From Oribacterium asaccharolyticum ACB7 (GTDB lineage Bacteria; Bacillota; Clostridia; Lachnospirales; Lachnospiraceae): DNA of 64,000 nt. A model generated the notes under the pieces. The model was given only the letters and a program-made list of their open reading frames with translations. It made no database searches and was not told where the DNA came from. The stretch covers positions 1 through 64,000 of the forward strand of contig NZ_JH414505.1 of assembly GCF_000238075.1 (NCBI RefSeq). The letters are read 5' to 3'. Both the position numbers and the translations under genes were made by a program. Positions 9,978-18,216 of the stretch are shown here, piece by piece (the first letter of the stretch is position 1; each line of letters starts with the position of its first letter).

Positions 9978-10808
9978 TTACTCCCTACCTATCCTGAGAA
10001 TCGCCTCAGTAACAAGCTTTTTGAAGAGAGGTGCCACACGGTTTGCAACCACCTTCACATCCTCGTCGCTCAAGGGTTCTTCGGAAAGCCCTGCGCCCAG
10101 GTTGGAAATACAAGAAATCCCGCAAATCCGCATACCGCAGTGTCTTCCCGCAACCGCCTCACAGGCTGTACTCATTCCCACCGCATCGGCTCCGAGAATA
10201 TGCGCCATCCTGACTTCAGCCGGTGTCTCAAAGCTGGGACCGCTAAACTGCATATATACACCCTCTCTAAGGGAAATCCCGAGGTCCTTTGCACAGGCAA
10301 AAATTTCCTTCCGAAGTGCCTCGTCATAAACCTCCGACATATCCGGGAAACGAACACCCAGTTCCTCCGCATTGGCTCCAATCAAAGGATTCGGAACAGA
10401 GTAGAGAATATGGTCCGTAAGAAGCATGAAGTCTCCCGCCTGATAGGCAGGGTTCGCAGAGCCGCAGGCGTTGGTCAGGAAGAGGATTTCCGCTCCCATA
10501 AGGTGCATCAGACGTTCCGGAAGAACCACCTCTTCTATGGAATACCCCTCATAAAAGTGTACTCTTCCCTGCATAATGACTACCGGCACGATGCCGATAT
10601 GGCCAAAAACAAATCTTCCCTTGTGTCCGCTTACCGTCGATACCGGAAAATCCGTAATCTCATGATAATCGATGCTTGCCTCGATTTCGATTCTTTCCGC
10701 ATAATCTCCCAGCCCCGAACCGAGTACCAGCGCCAGACGCGGGCGAAAAGGAATCTTATCCTCAATACTTTTATAACAACGCTGCAATCTCTCGTAAACC
10801 TTTGTCAT
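9978..10808 (-). CDS. punA: Purine nucleoside phosphorylase (trimeric class)
   Basis: A 276-residue PNP of the trimeric family, which also contains MTA and methylthioinosine phosphorylases. Key parts: [13 protein letters not shown] phosphate-binding loop, [32 protein letters not shown], and [16 protein letters not shown] with the SNLGAGLS segment around the base-binding Asn. It splits (deoxy)inosine- or guanosine-type nucleosides with phosphate to the free base and pentose 1-phosphate. The usual MTA phosphorylases of this fold are specific for adenine; PNP coupled to a deaminase would instead process the inosine forms. It is the second gene of the operon, 9 bases before the isomerase. Confidence 0.9.
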   Translation of the reverse strand: MTKVYERLQRCYKSIEDKIPFRPRLALVLGSGLGDYAERIEIEASIDYHEITDFPVSTVSGHKGRFVFGHIGIVPVVIMQGRVHFYEGYSIEEVVLPERLMHLMGAEILFLTNACGSANPAYQAGDFMLLTDHILYSVPNPLIGANAEELGVRFPDMSEVYDEALRKEIFACAKDLGISLREGVYMQFSGPSFETPAEVRMAHILGADAVGMSTACEAVAGRHCGMRICGISCISNLGAGLSEEPLSDEDVKVVANRVAPLFKKLVTEAILRIGRE

Positions 10809-10824
10809 CTCTTCCCCGCTTTCT

Positions 10825-12201
10825 CTATTGGTAATCTTCTCCCGTCAGATAATTGAAGAAGGCCGTATTCACATAACGCTTCTCCGGATTTACGGAAAGC
10901 CCTTCATGAAGAGCACTAAGCTTCTTCACAACTTCATCCTTTGCCTCCACCGTCGTAAAGGGATGGATGGAATATTCTCCATTTGTCACAACACAGTCAT
11001 AAATCTCATGATAATCCTCTTTCGGCATATCTTCTCTGACCGTGCTGTAGAGTGGTTGCCACCAGGAACCGTAGATTAAGCCCTTCATATCCGCATTTTC
11101 CGAATTCTTCTTGGCAAATTCCTTAATCACCTTGTCAAATGCCATAAGGTCTTCTTTATCCGCAAATTCCAGTTTTAAATCATATTCCACTGCATAAACC
11201 AGATACAGCTCGTCACTGAATTTCTTTACTTCATAGGTCGGTGTCGGATCCGGAACGGGGCCCCAGTCCAATAAATACTGATAAATGCTGATTTTCGGCT
11301 CCAGCTGAACCCGTGCATTGATATTTTCACTATCCAAAAGGCCGATAAGCTGCTGGGCATGAAGGATATCGGAATGACCGTACTGTAAAGTCAACTCCGG
11401 TAAAAATCGCGCATCATACGCTGCGGATTTCAACCCGTACCCCGTCGTAATCTTCTGTTCTACCGCCTCTTTTCCAACTTCGGAAAGAGTCGGGTCATCG
11501 AAGAGTTGGAAAGCGCTCCATTCCTTCTCGAGCTTTCCGAATATATCCGGATCACTCGCAAGGCCCAAATAATTTCTGCCTTTTCCCAACGCATCCGCAA
11601 CCTTCATTAAAAGAGCATCCAGCGCCGCCTTATCCGGTTTTTCCTTCTTGATGCACTGTACCGCTTCCTCCGGTGTAATTAAATCCACGTCCAAAGCGCA
11701 AGCAACAGGAGAAAGATTCTCTCCTTCCCCTTCTATCCCGTACTGTTTCAGTCTCTCTTTCGCCTTCTCCGCATTGTAGGTTAAAGCAAGTTCCTCATAT
11801 CCCGCAGCCTGAACTGCCGCAGATACCGCATTATCCCAGCTAAGCTCCGTTCCCAAGTCCGCATCCTTTTCCGAAATAGCCTTTAAAGCTTCGGAAAATG
11901 CCTTTGCGTCCGCTTCTTCCGGAAGACTTACAGCAAAGTAAGTCTTTAGATACGCGTCTGTCTTCTCCGGTGTATCCTTAAATTCCTCTTCTCCCTTGCG
12001 CTTTGCCGCATTCTCGTCGAGAGGCTTTTCTTCCGCCGCTTTACTTTCCGCCTGTGCCGTCGTCTCCGCTTCTTCTTTCGCGGACTCCGTCACTTTTGCA
12101 GTCGTCTCTCCTGTCTGCTTTCCTCCCCCGCTTCCGCAAGAAGCGAGCGTCACTGCCACTGCAATTGATAACACCGTAGAACCTACAAGACTTTTCTTCA
12201 T
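10825..12201 (-). CDS. Lipoprotein of unknown function, first gene of nucleoside operon
   Basis: A 458-residue predicted lipoprotein that I do not recognise. The start is the ATG at 12201, preceded by GGAGGG; an in-frame upstream extension lacks a site. Residues 1-22 are a signal with lipobox TLASC, then a Thr/Glu/Ala-rich linker (about 25-65) resembling those of other lipoproteins in the window. The rest is soluble and helical, with conserved-looking aromatic and acidic patches (LSWDNAVSAAVQAAGYEE, YGLKSAAYD, LDWGPVPDPTP, YAVEYDLKLEF). It has no membrane segments after the signal. It ends 16 bases before the PNP start, so is co-transcribed; it may act at the cell surface in nucleotide or nucleoside capture, which is only a guess from context. 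Confidence 0.8.
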   Translation of the reverse strand: MKKSLVGSTVLSIAVAVTLASCGSGGGKQTGETTAKVTESAKEEAETTAQAESKAAEEKPLDENAAKRKGEEEFKDTPEKTDAYLKTYFAVSLPEEADAKAFSEALKAISEKDADLGTELSWDNAVSAAVQAAGYEELALTYNAEKAKERLKQYGIEGEGENLSPVACALDVDLITPEEAVQCIKKEKPDKAALDALLMKVADALGKGRNYLGLASDPDIFGKLEKEWSAFQLFDDPTLSEVGKEAVEQKITTGYGLKSAAYDARFLPELTLQYGHSDILHAQQLIGLLDSENINARVQLEPKISIYQYLLDWGPVPDPTPTYEVKKFSDELYLVYAVEYDLKLEFADKEDLMAFDKVIKEFAKKNSENADMKGLIYGSWWQPLYSTVREDMPKEDYHEIYDCVVTNGEYSIHPFTTVEAKDEVVKKLSALHEGLSVNPEKRYVNTAFFNYLTGEDYQ

Positions 12202-12264
12202 CTTTCCCTCCACTTTGTTCTTCCTACAACGCATCGGACTTTCCATATTAAAACATATGACTCT

Positions 12265-12294
12265 ATAGTACCCGAACTGGTAAGTTTTAATCAA
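12265..12294 (-). promoter_or_regulatory. Candidate promoter of the nucleoside operon
   Basis: Minus strand: TTGATT (12289-12294), an 18-base spacer and TACTAT (12265-12270), about 65 bases before the lipoprotein start. It is a moderate match to the sigma-A consensus. No purine-riboswitch-like structure was seen between it and the gene. Confidence 0.45.
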
Positions 12295-12368
12295 GAACCT
12301 TGTAAGATATTTTTTTTGTATTTTTCTACATACTTTATACTTTGATAACGCTTAAATTCTTCGTTCTA

Positions 12369-12397
12369 TTGCAAATGCCAGAGTTTTGTTTTATACT
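12369..12397 (+). promoter_or_regulatory. Promoter of tRNA-Arg
   Basis: Plus strand: TTGCAA (12369-12374), 17-base spacer and TATACT (12392-12397). The expected start of transcription lies a few bases before the tRNA at 12407. Confidence 0.7.
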
Positions 12398-12406
12398 TTT
12401 TTCTAT

Positions 12407-12478
12407 GCTTCCGTAGCTTAAGGGATAGAGCCCCGGCCTCCGACGCCGGTAGTGGCGGTTCGAGTCCGTTCGGAAGCA
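12407..12478 (+). tRNA. tRNA-Arg (anticodon CCG)
   Basis: A complete cloverleaf: acceptor GCTTCCG pairing with CGGAAGC, D-arm with GCTT...AGC, anticodon stem CCGGC/GCCGG around the loop CTCCGAC giving anticodon CCG, T-loop TTCGAGT, and discriminator A. CCA is not encoded. It is the only plus-strand gene accepted in this window. The 3' end from the T-arm onward is repeated 112 bases downstream. Confidence 0.95.
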
Positions 12479-12678
12479 TTTTTGTTGCCTATTTTTCAAA
12501 AACACAACGTTAAAAGCCCACTGCATTCTTTTCGGAAGCACGCTCTCGCTCGGCTCCGGCCTAACGGCGGTTCGAGTCCGTTCGGAAGAAGATTTTATCG
12601 TCTATTTCCCAAAAATATAACGTTTAAAGCCCATTGTATTCTTTTCGAAAGCACGCTCTCGCTCGGCTCCGGCCTAAC
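12454..12678 (+). repeat. 112-bp tandem duplication including the tRNA-Arg 3' end
   Basis: Unit 1 begins at 12454 inside the tRNA T-arm (GGCGGTTCGAGTCCGTTCGG) and runs to 12565; unit 2 begins at 12566 with the same sequence and ends about 12678. Both share the 3' tRNA segment, then AACGTT(t)AAAGCCCA, ATTCTTTTCG and the block GCACGCTCTCGCTCGGCTCC. The second copy of the tRNA end has no acceptor partner and cannot form a tRNA. It looks like an imperfect tandem duplication or the remains of an integration event at the tRNA. Confidence 0.85.
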
Positions 12679-12769
12679 GGTACTAAGCATCAAACTTCGC
12701 TTTGCTCGTTTTCTGCAAGTACCGAGGCCTCCGAACGGCTTTCTCAAAGAATACAATGGGCTTTTAAAC
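12622..12769. repeat. Long imperfect inverted repeat downstream of tRNA-Arg
   Basis: The segment GTTTAAAGCCCATTGTATTC (12622-12641, continuing to 12645) returns inverted at 12746-12769. Inside it, CGGTACT and AGTACCG and the flanking GGCC-rich pieces also pair, so the 148 bases could fold into one long hairpin around an AT-rich centre. The element resembles a small non-coding palindromic element; no gene is inside. Confidence 0.7.
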
Positions 12770-12968
12770 TCCGGTATATTAATTATTCAAATATATAAAT
12801 CAGAATCTTCTTCCAATCGAACTCTCACTGTCCCGTTTTCGGGATATTTCTTTTTTTAGAAAATTCTTTTCTAAATGGAACTTCATAGTCCTATCATCCG
12901 GGATATTTTATTGAAAAGATCCTAGCAAATGGACGCTATGCTCTATCGGCAAATTATTATCCAACTTG
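12770..12968. other. Gene-free AT-rich spacer with a degenerate ~59-bp repeat
   Basis: Together with the repeats before it, this forms a ~490-base gene-free stretch. A short hairpin CCCGTTTTCGGG followed by a T-run (about 12832-12857) could end plus-strand transcription. GGGATATTT at 12841 and again at 12900 begins two related ~55-base segments (each with an AAATGGA and a CTAT core), a worn tandem duplication. Nothing coding was recognised. Confidence 0.45.
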
Positions 12969-14633
12969 TTAGTAGTTAATGACATCCGGCTTTTCGGCCT
13001 CTCTTCCGGGGAAGTGGAAGCCGGGGATGAGCTGATCCCAGCGGTCAATGCCAATGACTGCTCTTGCAAAGTCGGCGATGCCTTCCGTTGCACTAGAATT
13101 GTCAATCCACTTAAAGACTTCGTGTGCAGGCTTCGGTACCAGCTTATGGTTCACGATGCTGGAAAGACCGAAAGCAAGTCCGTGCTTCGTTTCGTCTTCA
13201 TTGTCTTCCTGACGACTCATGAGGTAAGCTGAAATGTACGGGTTGTTGTCTGCGATAAAGTAGGAATAGGCTACTGCGGCAGCCTGCTCCGTCGTTTTAT
13301 CTTTCTTCCCCTGTGTACTTGTGAAGCCTTCCTCCGTGAGGAATATCTTACGCACCTCGCCCTTACGGTTTCGCATAGCGGGTAATTGCATAAAGTCCGT
13401 AATCACATGCAGGTTCTTAAAGTTGACGACCGGAGAATCGATGGTGTCATTGACCTTACCGGTCTTATCATCGTCCCAGAAATTTGGTGAAGTCATCGGA
13501 TAAGGATAAGGGTGAAGCGCAAGACCGTAATCCATGTATCCCTCCGCAACCTCATAATTATGGAAGGCCAGCATGATATCCTTTCCCTTGTATTTTCCAA
13601 CGGGAGCCGCCTCCGGGAACATATTCCAATAGTGGTCGATGGAGAACATAATGTTATCATTCGCCGAAACGGACTTCATCGCGGTATAGAACACGCGGAA
13701 GGCTCTCTGAAACCGTACCGTATAGGCAGACACATCGTAGTCTCCCATATAGTTCCAATACTGGTTGTTGATTTCATTTCCGACAACCCAGTTCGTAATC
13801 TTTCCGTGACCGTTCTTCCCGTTGTAACGCTTGGCGAGGAAAGAAGCCATCGCCTTTACTCCACGGAACCCTCCCTCGGACTCCACATTAAAGCCGTAGT
13901 AAACCGCCTGCTCCTTGGGGAGTTCCGTAACGCCCTTCGGATTCAACTCCGGAACAGTTTCATTCCAGGCATTAAGCAAAATGGCGGTAACCGCAACTCC
14001 GGAATCGCTCAGTCTCTTCACTTCCGCGTCCAACTGGTCAATCAGTTCTTTATTAATCTTATAGGTCTTATTTTCATAGGTATAAGAAATGCCATTTCCA
14101 AAGAAGCGCTGTGTCGGAATATCCACGCCGGCATGCTTAATATTTAAACTCAAAGCATCGTCCAGAATATTCGGGTCTACACGAAGCCCCTTCTTTCCGG
14201 GATTCAATGCCGGATCCTGATTTTCCGCAACAATCTCCGGGTTTTCAATATAGCGTCTGTCGGAAATCATCTCATAATGCCCATTTACCTTGACTGCCGG
14301 TACGAAAGCGCTGTAAAGTCGAAGCTCTCCCGGACCCGCGTGCAAAGTAAAGGTGAACTTCTGATCCTGCCCAATATTTCCCTTTGCCAGGAAATCCCTT
14401 CTTCCCGTCAAGTCATTCTGGTAAGGCTTAATTTCAAAAATATAAATGGAACCGTCGGTTCCCGTACTGTCTCCGCTACTGTCCACGGTAAGCGAAATGC
14501 TTTCCTTATCCGAGGTAATGTTTACATCATGTATTTTCCCCGTGACGGAATGCGCAAAGGCGGCAAAGGAAAATAATGCCGACATCGCTAACGCAGACAA
14601 AAAGCCGATACTTTTCTTCCCAAAAACTCTCAT
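12969..14633 (-). CDS. Secreted DUF5722 glycoside-hydrolase-like protein
   Basis: A 554-residue secreted protein. The start at 14633 is preceded by AGGAAAG and gives a clean signal peptide ending near residue 27 (SFAAFA). About 28-150 is a beta-rich domain; about 155-554 is a TIM-barrel-like domain of the DUF5722 type. It has the layout of a retaining glycosidase: Glu in VVGNEINNQ (about 287) as acid/base candidate and Glu in FLTEEGFTS (about 434-435) as nucleophile candidate, with AILLNAWNE and LHPYPYPMT barrel strands. Substrate is unknown; a surface or host polysaccharide is plausible. It stands alone between the repeat region and the defence genes. Confidence 0.8.
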   Translation of the reverse strand: MRVFGKKSIGFLSALAMSALFSFAAFAHSVTGKIHDVNITSDKESISLTVDSSGDSTGTDGSIYIFEIKPYQNDLTGRRDFLAKGNIGQDQKFTFTLHAGPGELRLYSAFVPAVKVNGHYEMISDRRYIENPEIVAENQDPALNPGKKGLRVDPNILDDALSLNIKHAGVDIPTQRFFGNGISYTYENKTYKINKELIDQLDAEVKRLSDSGVAVTAILLNAWNETVPELNPKGVTELPKEQAVYYGFNVESEGGFRGVKAMASFLAKRYNGKNGHGKITNWVVGNEINNQYWNYMGDYDVSAYTVRFQRAFRVFYTAMKSVSANDNIMFSIDHYWNMFPEAAPVGKYKGKDIMLAFHNYEVAEGYMDYGLALHPYPYPMTSPNFWDDDKTGKVNDTIDSPVVNFKNLHVITDFMQLPAMRNRKGEVRKIFLTEEGFTSTQGKKDKTTEQAAAVAYSYFIADNNPYISAYLMSRQEDNEDETKHGLAFGLSSIVNHKLVPKPAHEVFKWIDNSSATEGIADFARAVIGIDRWDQLIPGFHFPGREAEKPDVINY

Positions 14634-14842
14634 TTCTCTTTCCTCAAAAATCCTTTCTTCGGAACAAAGTCCCTTTGTTCTCTTAAACAAGATGTCCCAG
14701 GCTTCGCCTGCGCCACTTATTATGAATCAAAGCTTCTCCATCCTACGATTTTTAAGGAATAATTGCTAGCGGATTTCTCTTACAAGTTCTTACGGAATAG
14801 GGACGGGACAATTGCTACATAATATTTCTTTTAAAGATATTT

Positions 14843-15430
14843 TCATAGTTTCACTCCAAGAGATTTGTACAATGGAGATAGTTGATCTTTTATTGCAAGT
14901 GATATCTTTTCAATATCAAGCTTTGCAACCATTCCATTGCTCTTCATCCCTTTAATGTACATCTTATTTGCCAACTTGTATAAACGTTTTATCTTATCAT
15001 AACCATTCCTTCCCGATATCTTCGTACCTTTTTTTAATCTTAAGAAAGACAAAATATTATCTAAGTCATACAAAAACCAATCTTCGATAGATTTCTTCGC
15101 TCTTACCAAAACAACATTACTCGCACCGGCTGAAATCAGATTATTCTTAACATCAGTCCAATTCACCGGTGGTTTTTGCTCCAATTCGAATACATCTGTA
15201 TCGCTACAGAGTACAATCGTGAATTCATACCCATCATACTTCGGTTTTATCTCTTTTATAAATTTTCTGCAGACAATATTCTTAAATCCACCGATTCCAT
15301 ATACATTTTTACACTCTATCTTGGTATCAAACTTTTTGTCTTTTCGCTTTTCCCGAGCAAAGTTAATTACAGCTTTGTAAAATTCAACTTCTGTCTCTCC
15401 CTCAACAAACAATACAAGGCATTTACTCAT
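14843..15430 (-). CDS. TOPRIM-domain protein paired with an AAA ATPase
   Basis: A 195-residue protein with TOPRIM-like features: CLVLFVEGETEVEFY at the N-terminus (the conserved Glu), IVLCSDTDVFE as the DxD-type motif, and SIEDWFLYDLD later, reminiscent of RloB/AbiLii and related DUF4276/DUF4435 proteins. These are putative metal-dependent nucleases activated by a partner ATPase. Its start ATG (15430) overlaps the ATPase stop, and GGAG lies about 10 bases upstream; GTG 15439 is less likely. AT-rich composition unlike the genes to the left suggests acquisition by transfer. Defence role inferred from pair architecture and the neighbouring restriction-modification genes. Confidence 0.72.
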   Translation of the reverse strand: MSKCLVLFVEGETEVEFYKAVINFAREKRKDKKFDTKIECKNVYGIGGFKNIVCRKFIKEIKPKYDGYEFTIVLCSDTDVFELEQKPPVNWTDVKNNLISAGASNVVLVRAKKSIEDWFLYDLDNILSFLRLKKGTKISGRNGYDKIKRLYKLANKMYIKGMKSNGMVAKLDIEKISLAIKDQLSPLYKSLGVKL

Positions 15431-16709
15431 TGGAATCACACTCCAAATAGGTGTTCAAGCTATCATCCGAATCCGAAAGGAGCGAGAATAAATAATCCCC
15501 CATACCCATATTAAATTGGGCTGCATCACTTTGCAGTTGCTTCTGACCTGATTTCTTGAAGGAATAAAATTCCGCTACGCCGGGATTTTTTTGCAAACCG
15601 ACATGAATCCATGCAGGGTCTAGGTAACTAACAATATAGGGTGAATGGCTCGTTATGATAACTTTACAATCGTCCAATAACTGGTTAATAATTCTAATAT
15701 ACGCCTGGAAAAGTCCGGGATGTACCGAATTCTCAGGCTCCTCAATAGCAATTAAAGAGACATTACTTATGCCCGAAACAATTATTTTGGTAAGAATCAT
15801 AAATACTCTTTTTGCGCCATCGGACATATATTCAAAATTAATAGTGTTAGATAAGTTACAATCCTTAACCAGCAAAACATAAATATACTTTGAAAACGCA
15901 AACGGAGCATCATCGGGAATTTGATCACCTGCTGTTCCATTAAGAGAAAATTGCTCAACAATCACATCTTCAATATATGGAAATAACTGAAGAAAAACTT
16001 CTTTTAATAATTCAAACTTGCTTGAATATTGAGTTTTTAGAAAAAAAATAATACGTGGAAGATTATCCGCATTAATCATTTCACTCTCCAGGCCTTTTCT
16101 TATGATGGGATCCGGCAGATAGAATGACCTCGGGTCAAGATTATCCTCCATATAAATCTTCATATTATTTAGTTTTTTTATAATTTCGTAGTAATATATT
16201 CCATCAAAAGCTCTCAATTTATTAACCACAAGCTCCGCAGGCTCAACATTAATTCTGGATGAGCATCTTCCTGTTTCAGAACTTTTATAAAAAGCACGAG
16301 AGTCCAAACGATTGATTAATTGCGTGAATTTCTTCCCATTATCATTTTCTTTAACCTTTAAATACTCAGCAACTATTTGAGGCTCTTTCTGCGCACTATC
16401 TCTCCAATTAAACTCAAATCCATATTTGACAATAAATTCTTGGGACTGTATCTCAGTAGAAACTTCCATCTCATATTTATAATTACGCCCCAACATTAAT
16501 TTATTCAATGGAATAAGATTGGAATTTGCCATCATACTTTGTTTTTCTTCCAATCCCGCCTTAATAAAGGCAATACCAAAATCAATTGCAGATAGAACAT
16601 TAGATTTTCCAAAATTATTAAGTGCAACAAGAGCTGTAATATTGTCAAATCTAATTTTTACATTTGATAAATTCTTAAATCCGTCAATGACAACTGCTTG
16701 CATTTTCAT
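15423..16709 (-). CDS. OLD/RloA-like AAA ATPase, probable phage-defence component
   Basis: A 428-residue AAA_15/AAA_21-type ATPase: N-terminal strand and Walker A ALNNFGKSN (about 31-36), a middle coiled or helical region, an ABC-like signature YMSDGAKRVFM, Walker B SLIAIEEPENSVHP and the switch His in VIITSHSPYI. Such ATPases partner a TOPRIM nuclease in AbiL, PARIS and class-2 OLD systems. Here the TOPRIM gene follows with an 8-base overlap. Start ATG 16709 is chosen because AGGAAAGG lies eight bases ahead; ATG 16718 sits within that site. Which named system it belongs to cannot be settled from sequence reading alone. Confidence 0.8.
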   Translation of the reverse strand: MKMQAVVIDGFKNLSNVKIRFDNITALVALNNFGKSNVLSAIDFGIAFIKAGLEEKQSMMANSNLIPLNKLMLGRNYKYEMEVSTEIQSQEFIVKYGFEFNWRDSAQKEPQIVAEYLKVKENDNGKKFTQLINRLDSRAFYKSSETGRCSSRINVEPAELVVNKLRAFDGIYYYEIIKKLNNMKIYMEDNLDPRSFYLPDPIIRKGLESEMINADNLPRIIFFLKTQYSSKFELLKEVFLQLFPYIEDVIVEQFSLNGTAGDQIPDDAPFAFSKYIYVLLVKDCNLSNTINFEYMSDGAKRVFMILTKIIVSGISNVSLIAIEEPENSVHPGLFQAYIRIINQLLDDCKVIITSHSPYIVSYLDPAWIHVGLQKNPGVAEFYSFKKSGQKQLQSDAAQFNMGMGDYLFSLLSDSDDSLNTYLECDSNE

Positions 16710-16916
16710 ATAGATCATCCTTTCCTACAACGTATTAATATATTATTCCAGTTTTTTATGAAACGCAATAATTTTTTTCATTTTATACAAATTATTCAGA
16801 TTTATTATTATATTATCTTTTAATACGAAATAAATTATTTCGTTTACTGTTTTCTCTTTGGTGCCATATCACAAAGAAAACCTGGCGAAATCCTCACTCA
16901 TTCAGAACAGACAAAA

Positions 16917-16961
16917 AAAGGTGGCCATCTCATCTCATCACAGAGAATTCATGCCACCTTT
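16917..16961 (-). terminator. Terminator after the methylase gene
   Basis: Minus strand: AAAGGTGGC ... GCCACCTTT, a 9-bp stem with a 27-base loop followed by a T-run. It lies just past the stop of the methyltransferase gene at 16984 and insulates the restriction-modification unit from the ATPase gene. Confidence 0.7.
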
Positions 16962-16983
16962 CTTACACTATATTTTTGAATAA

Positions 16984-18216
16984 TTATGCCTTTTTTAAGG
17001 TCATTTTTTTCTTTAATTCACGAACCGCATCACTTATTTGAAGATCGTATTGATCAAGGATTATCAAGTTCTTAAGCACATTTGTATAGTCAAAAGTATC
17101 AATGCAATCCCTATGTGTACGAATCACAATCATGTAAGAGCACCCCTTTGAACTACACGCTTTTTGAAGCTTTTCTACTGTTTCATCCAGATTTTCATAT
17201 TCTCTTTGAACTCTGATAGCAACCGTTCCATCGTCAATATGTTCCTTCAAAAAACCATCAATTCCACTATTTCGCTGAACAGGAATACCATCTAAACTCT
17301 TAATGATTAACATACTTTGCTCATCAAGATTCCGGTATGCTTTCTTTCCTCTTTTCAAAAGAAATGACTCTGTTTTTATTACAGACTTTAGCCTGTCTTC
17401 TGTAAGTTTAAAAGCTTCTTCCGAGATATCAAAACCAATATATCTTCTATTTAGAAGCTTTGAAGCAACTAACGTTGTTCCGGAACCCATGAACGGATCC
17501 AACACTAAATCATTTTCATTTGTAACCAATTTTATTATCTGTTCCAAGAGAATGATTGGTTTTTGTGTCGGATACCCAACTCTTTCTTTTGCCTTAGGAT
17601 TCAAATATGGTATTTCCCAAACATCAGAAAGTGGTACTCCTTTTTTTGCTTGCCCCATTACAACATCACCATTTGTATCTCTTTTATACTGTGATTTGCC
17701 ATTCTTATCACGGGATCTTTCTTGTAGGATCTGATCCACATTCGTTGTTTCAGAATAATCTGTATATATCGTATTGAATTTAAAATCATCCGTTTTACTG
17801 TAGAAAAAAATAGTCTGATGATTATTTAACAATCCTTTCTTTGCATTAGACCATCTTTTATATGACCAAATAATCTCACTCTGAAAATGATCTTCTCCAA
17901 AAACTCTGTCTAGTAAAATTCTTATGTAATGTGATGCATTTCTATCACAATGAACAAAAATGCTGCCTGTTTCTTTCAGTACTCGCTGACATTCTCTTAG
18001 TCTGGCTTCGATATAATTAATATAATAACCTATATCCTTCCATGAGTCTGTAAATGAATATTCCTGTCCAGTCTTATCTAATAGCTTCTGAATGGTCTGC
18101 GTATAAAACGGAGGATCCACATAAACCAAGTCTACAGACTTATCTGCCAGCTCTTTCATCTTTTCTAAGCAATCCCCGCAATATACCATATTTGACTCCA
18201 TCTTACCACTTTCCAT
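16984..18216 (-). CDS. Beta-class DNA methyltransferase of the RM system
   Basis: A 410-residue DNA methylase. Motif IV DPPF (34-37) precedes motif X-like YPTQKP (about 215-220) and the AdoMet-binding motif I DPFMGSGTT (240-248), the order of beta-class N6-adenine/N4-cytosine enzymes; the target-recognition region is about 100-200. Residues 280-410 are an added domain with SGIDGF and TVAIRVQRE, faintly like an Mrr/PD-(D/E)xK core. It protects the host against the endonuclease encoded just upstream, with a 14-base overlap. The recognition site is probably that of ApaLI (GTGCAC) if the endonuclease assignment holds. ATG at 18216, 18201 and 18189 are all possible; the last has a GGAG six bases ahead. 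Confidence 0.88.
   Translation of the reverse strand: MESGKMESNMVYCGDCLEKMKELADKSVDLVYVDPPFYTQTIQKLLDKTGQEYSFTDSWKDIGYYINYIEARLRECQRVLKETGSIFVHCDRNASHYIRILLDRVFGEDHFQSEIIWSYKRWSNAKKGLLNNHQTIFFYSKTDDFKFNTIYTDYSETTNVDQILQERSRDKNGKSQYKRDTNGDVVMGQAKKGVPLSDVWEIPYLNPKAKERVGYPTQKPIILLEQIIKLVTNENDLVLDPFMGSGTTLVASKLLNRRYIGFDISEEAFKLTEDRLKSVIKTESFLLKRGKKAYRNLDEQSMLIIKSLDGIPVQRNSGIDGFLKEHIDDGTVAIRVQREYENLDETVEKLQKACSSKGCSYMIVIRTHRDCIDTFDYTNVLKNLIILDQYDLQISDAVRELKKKMTLKKA

Noticed and set aside
10140..10856. 238-codon plus-strand frame
   Set aside because: Fully antisense to the well-supported PNP gene, no recognisable domain.
12202..12264. Purine riboswitch before the nucleoside operon
   Set aside because: The leader after the candidate promoter is about 60 bases and lacks the conserved loops of the purine aptamer.
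12454..12769. CRISPR array
   Set aside because: Only two direct units of 112 bp plus one inverted piece, no short regular repeats with spacers and no cas genes.
12452..12859. 135-codon plus-strand frame
   Set aside because: It covers the tRNA-Arg 3' end and the tandem repeat; the open frame is a by-product of the repeated non-coding unit.
12400..12970. Integrated phage or genomic island at tRNA-Arg
   Set aside because: Despite the repeated tRNA end there is no integrase, relaxase or phage gene; the flanking genes do not form a bounded element.
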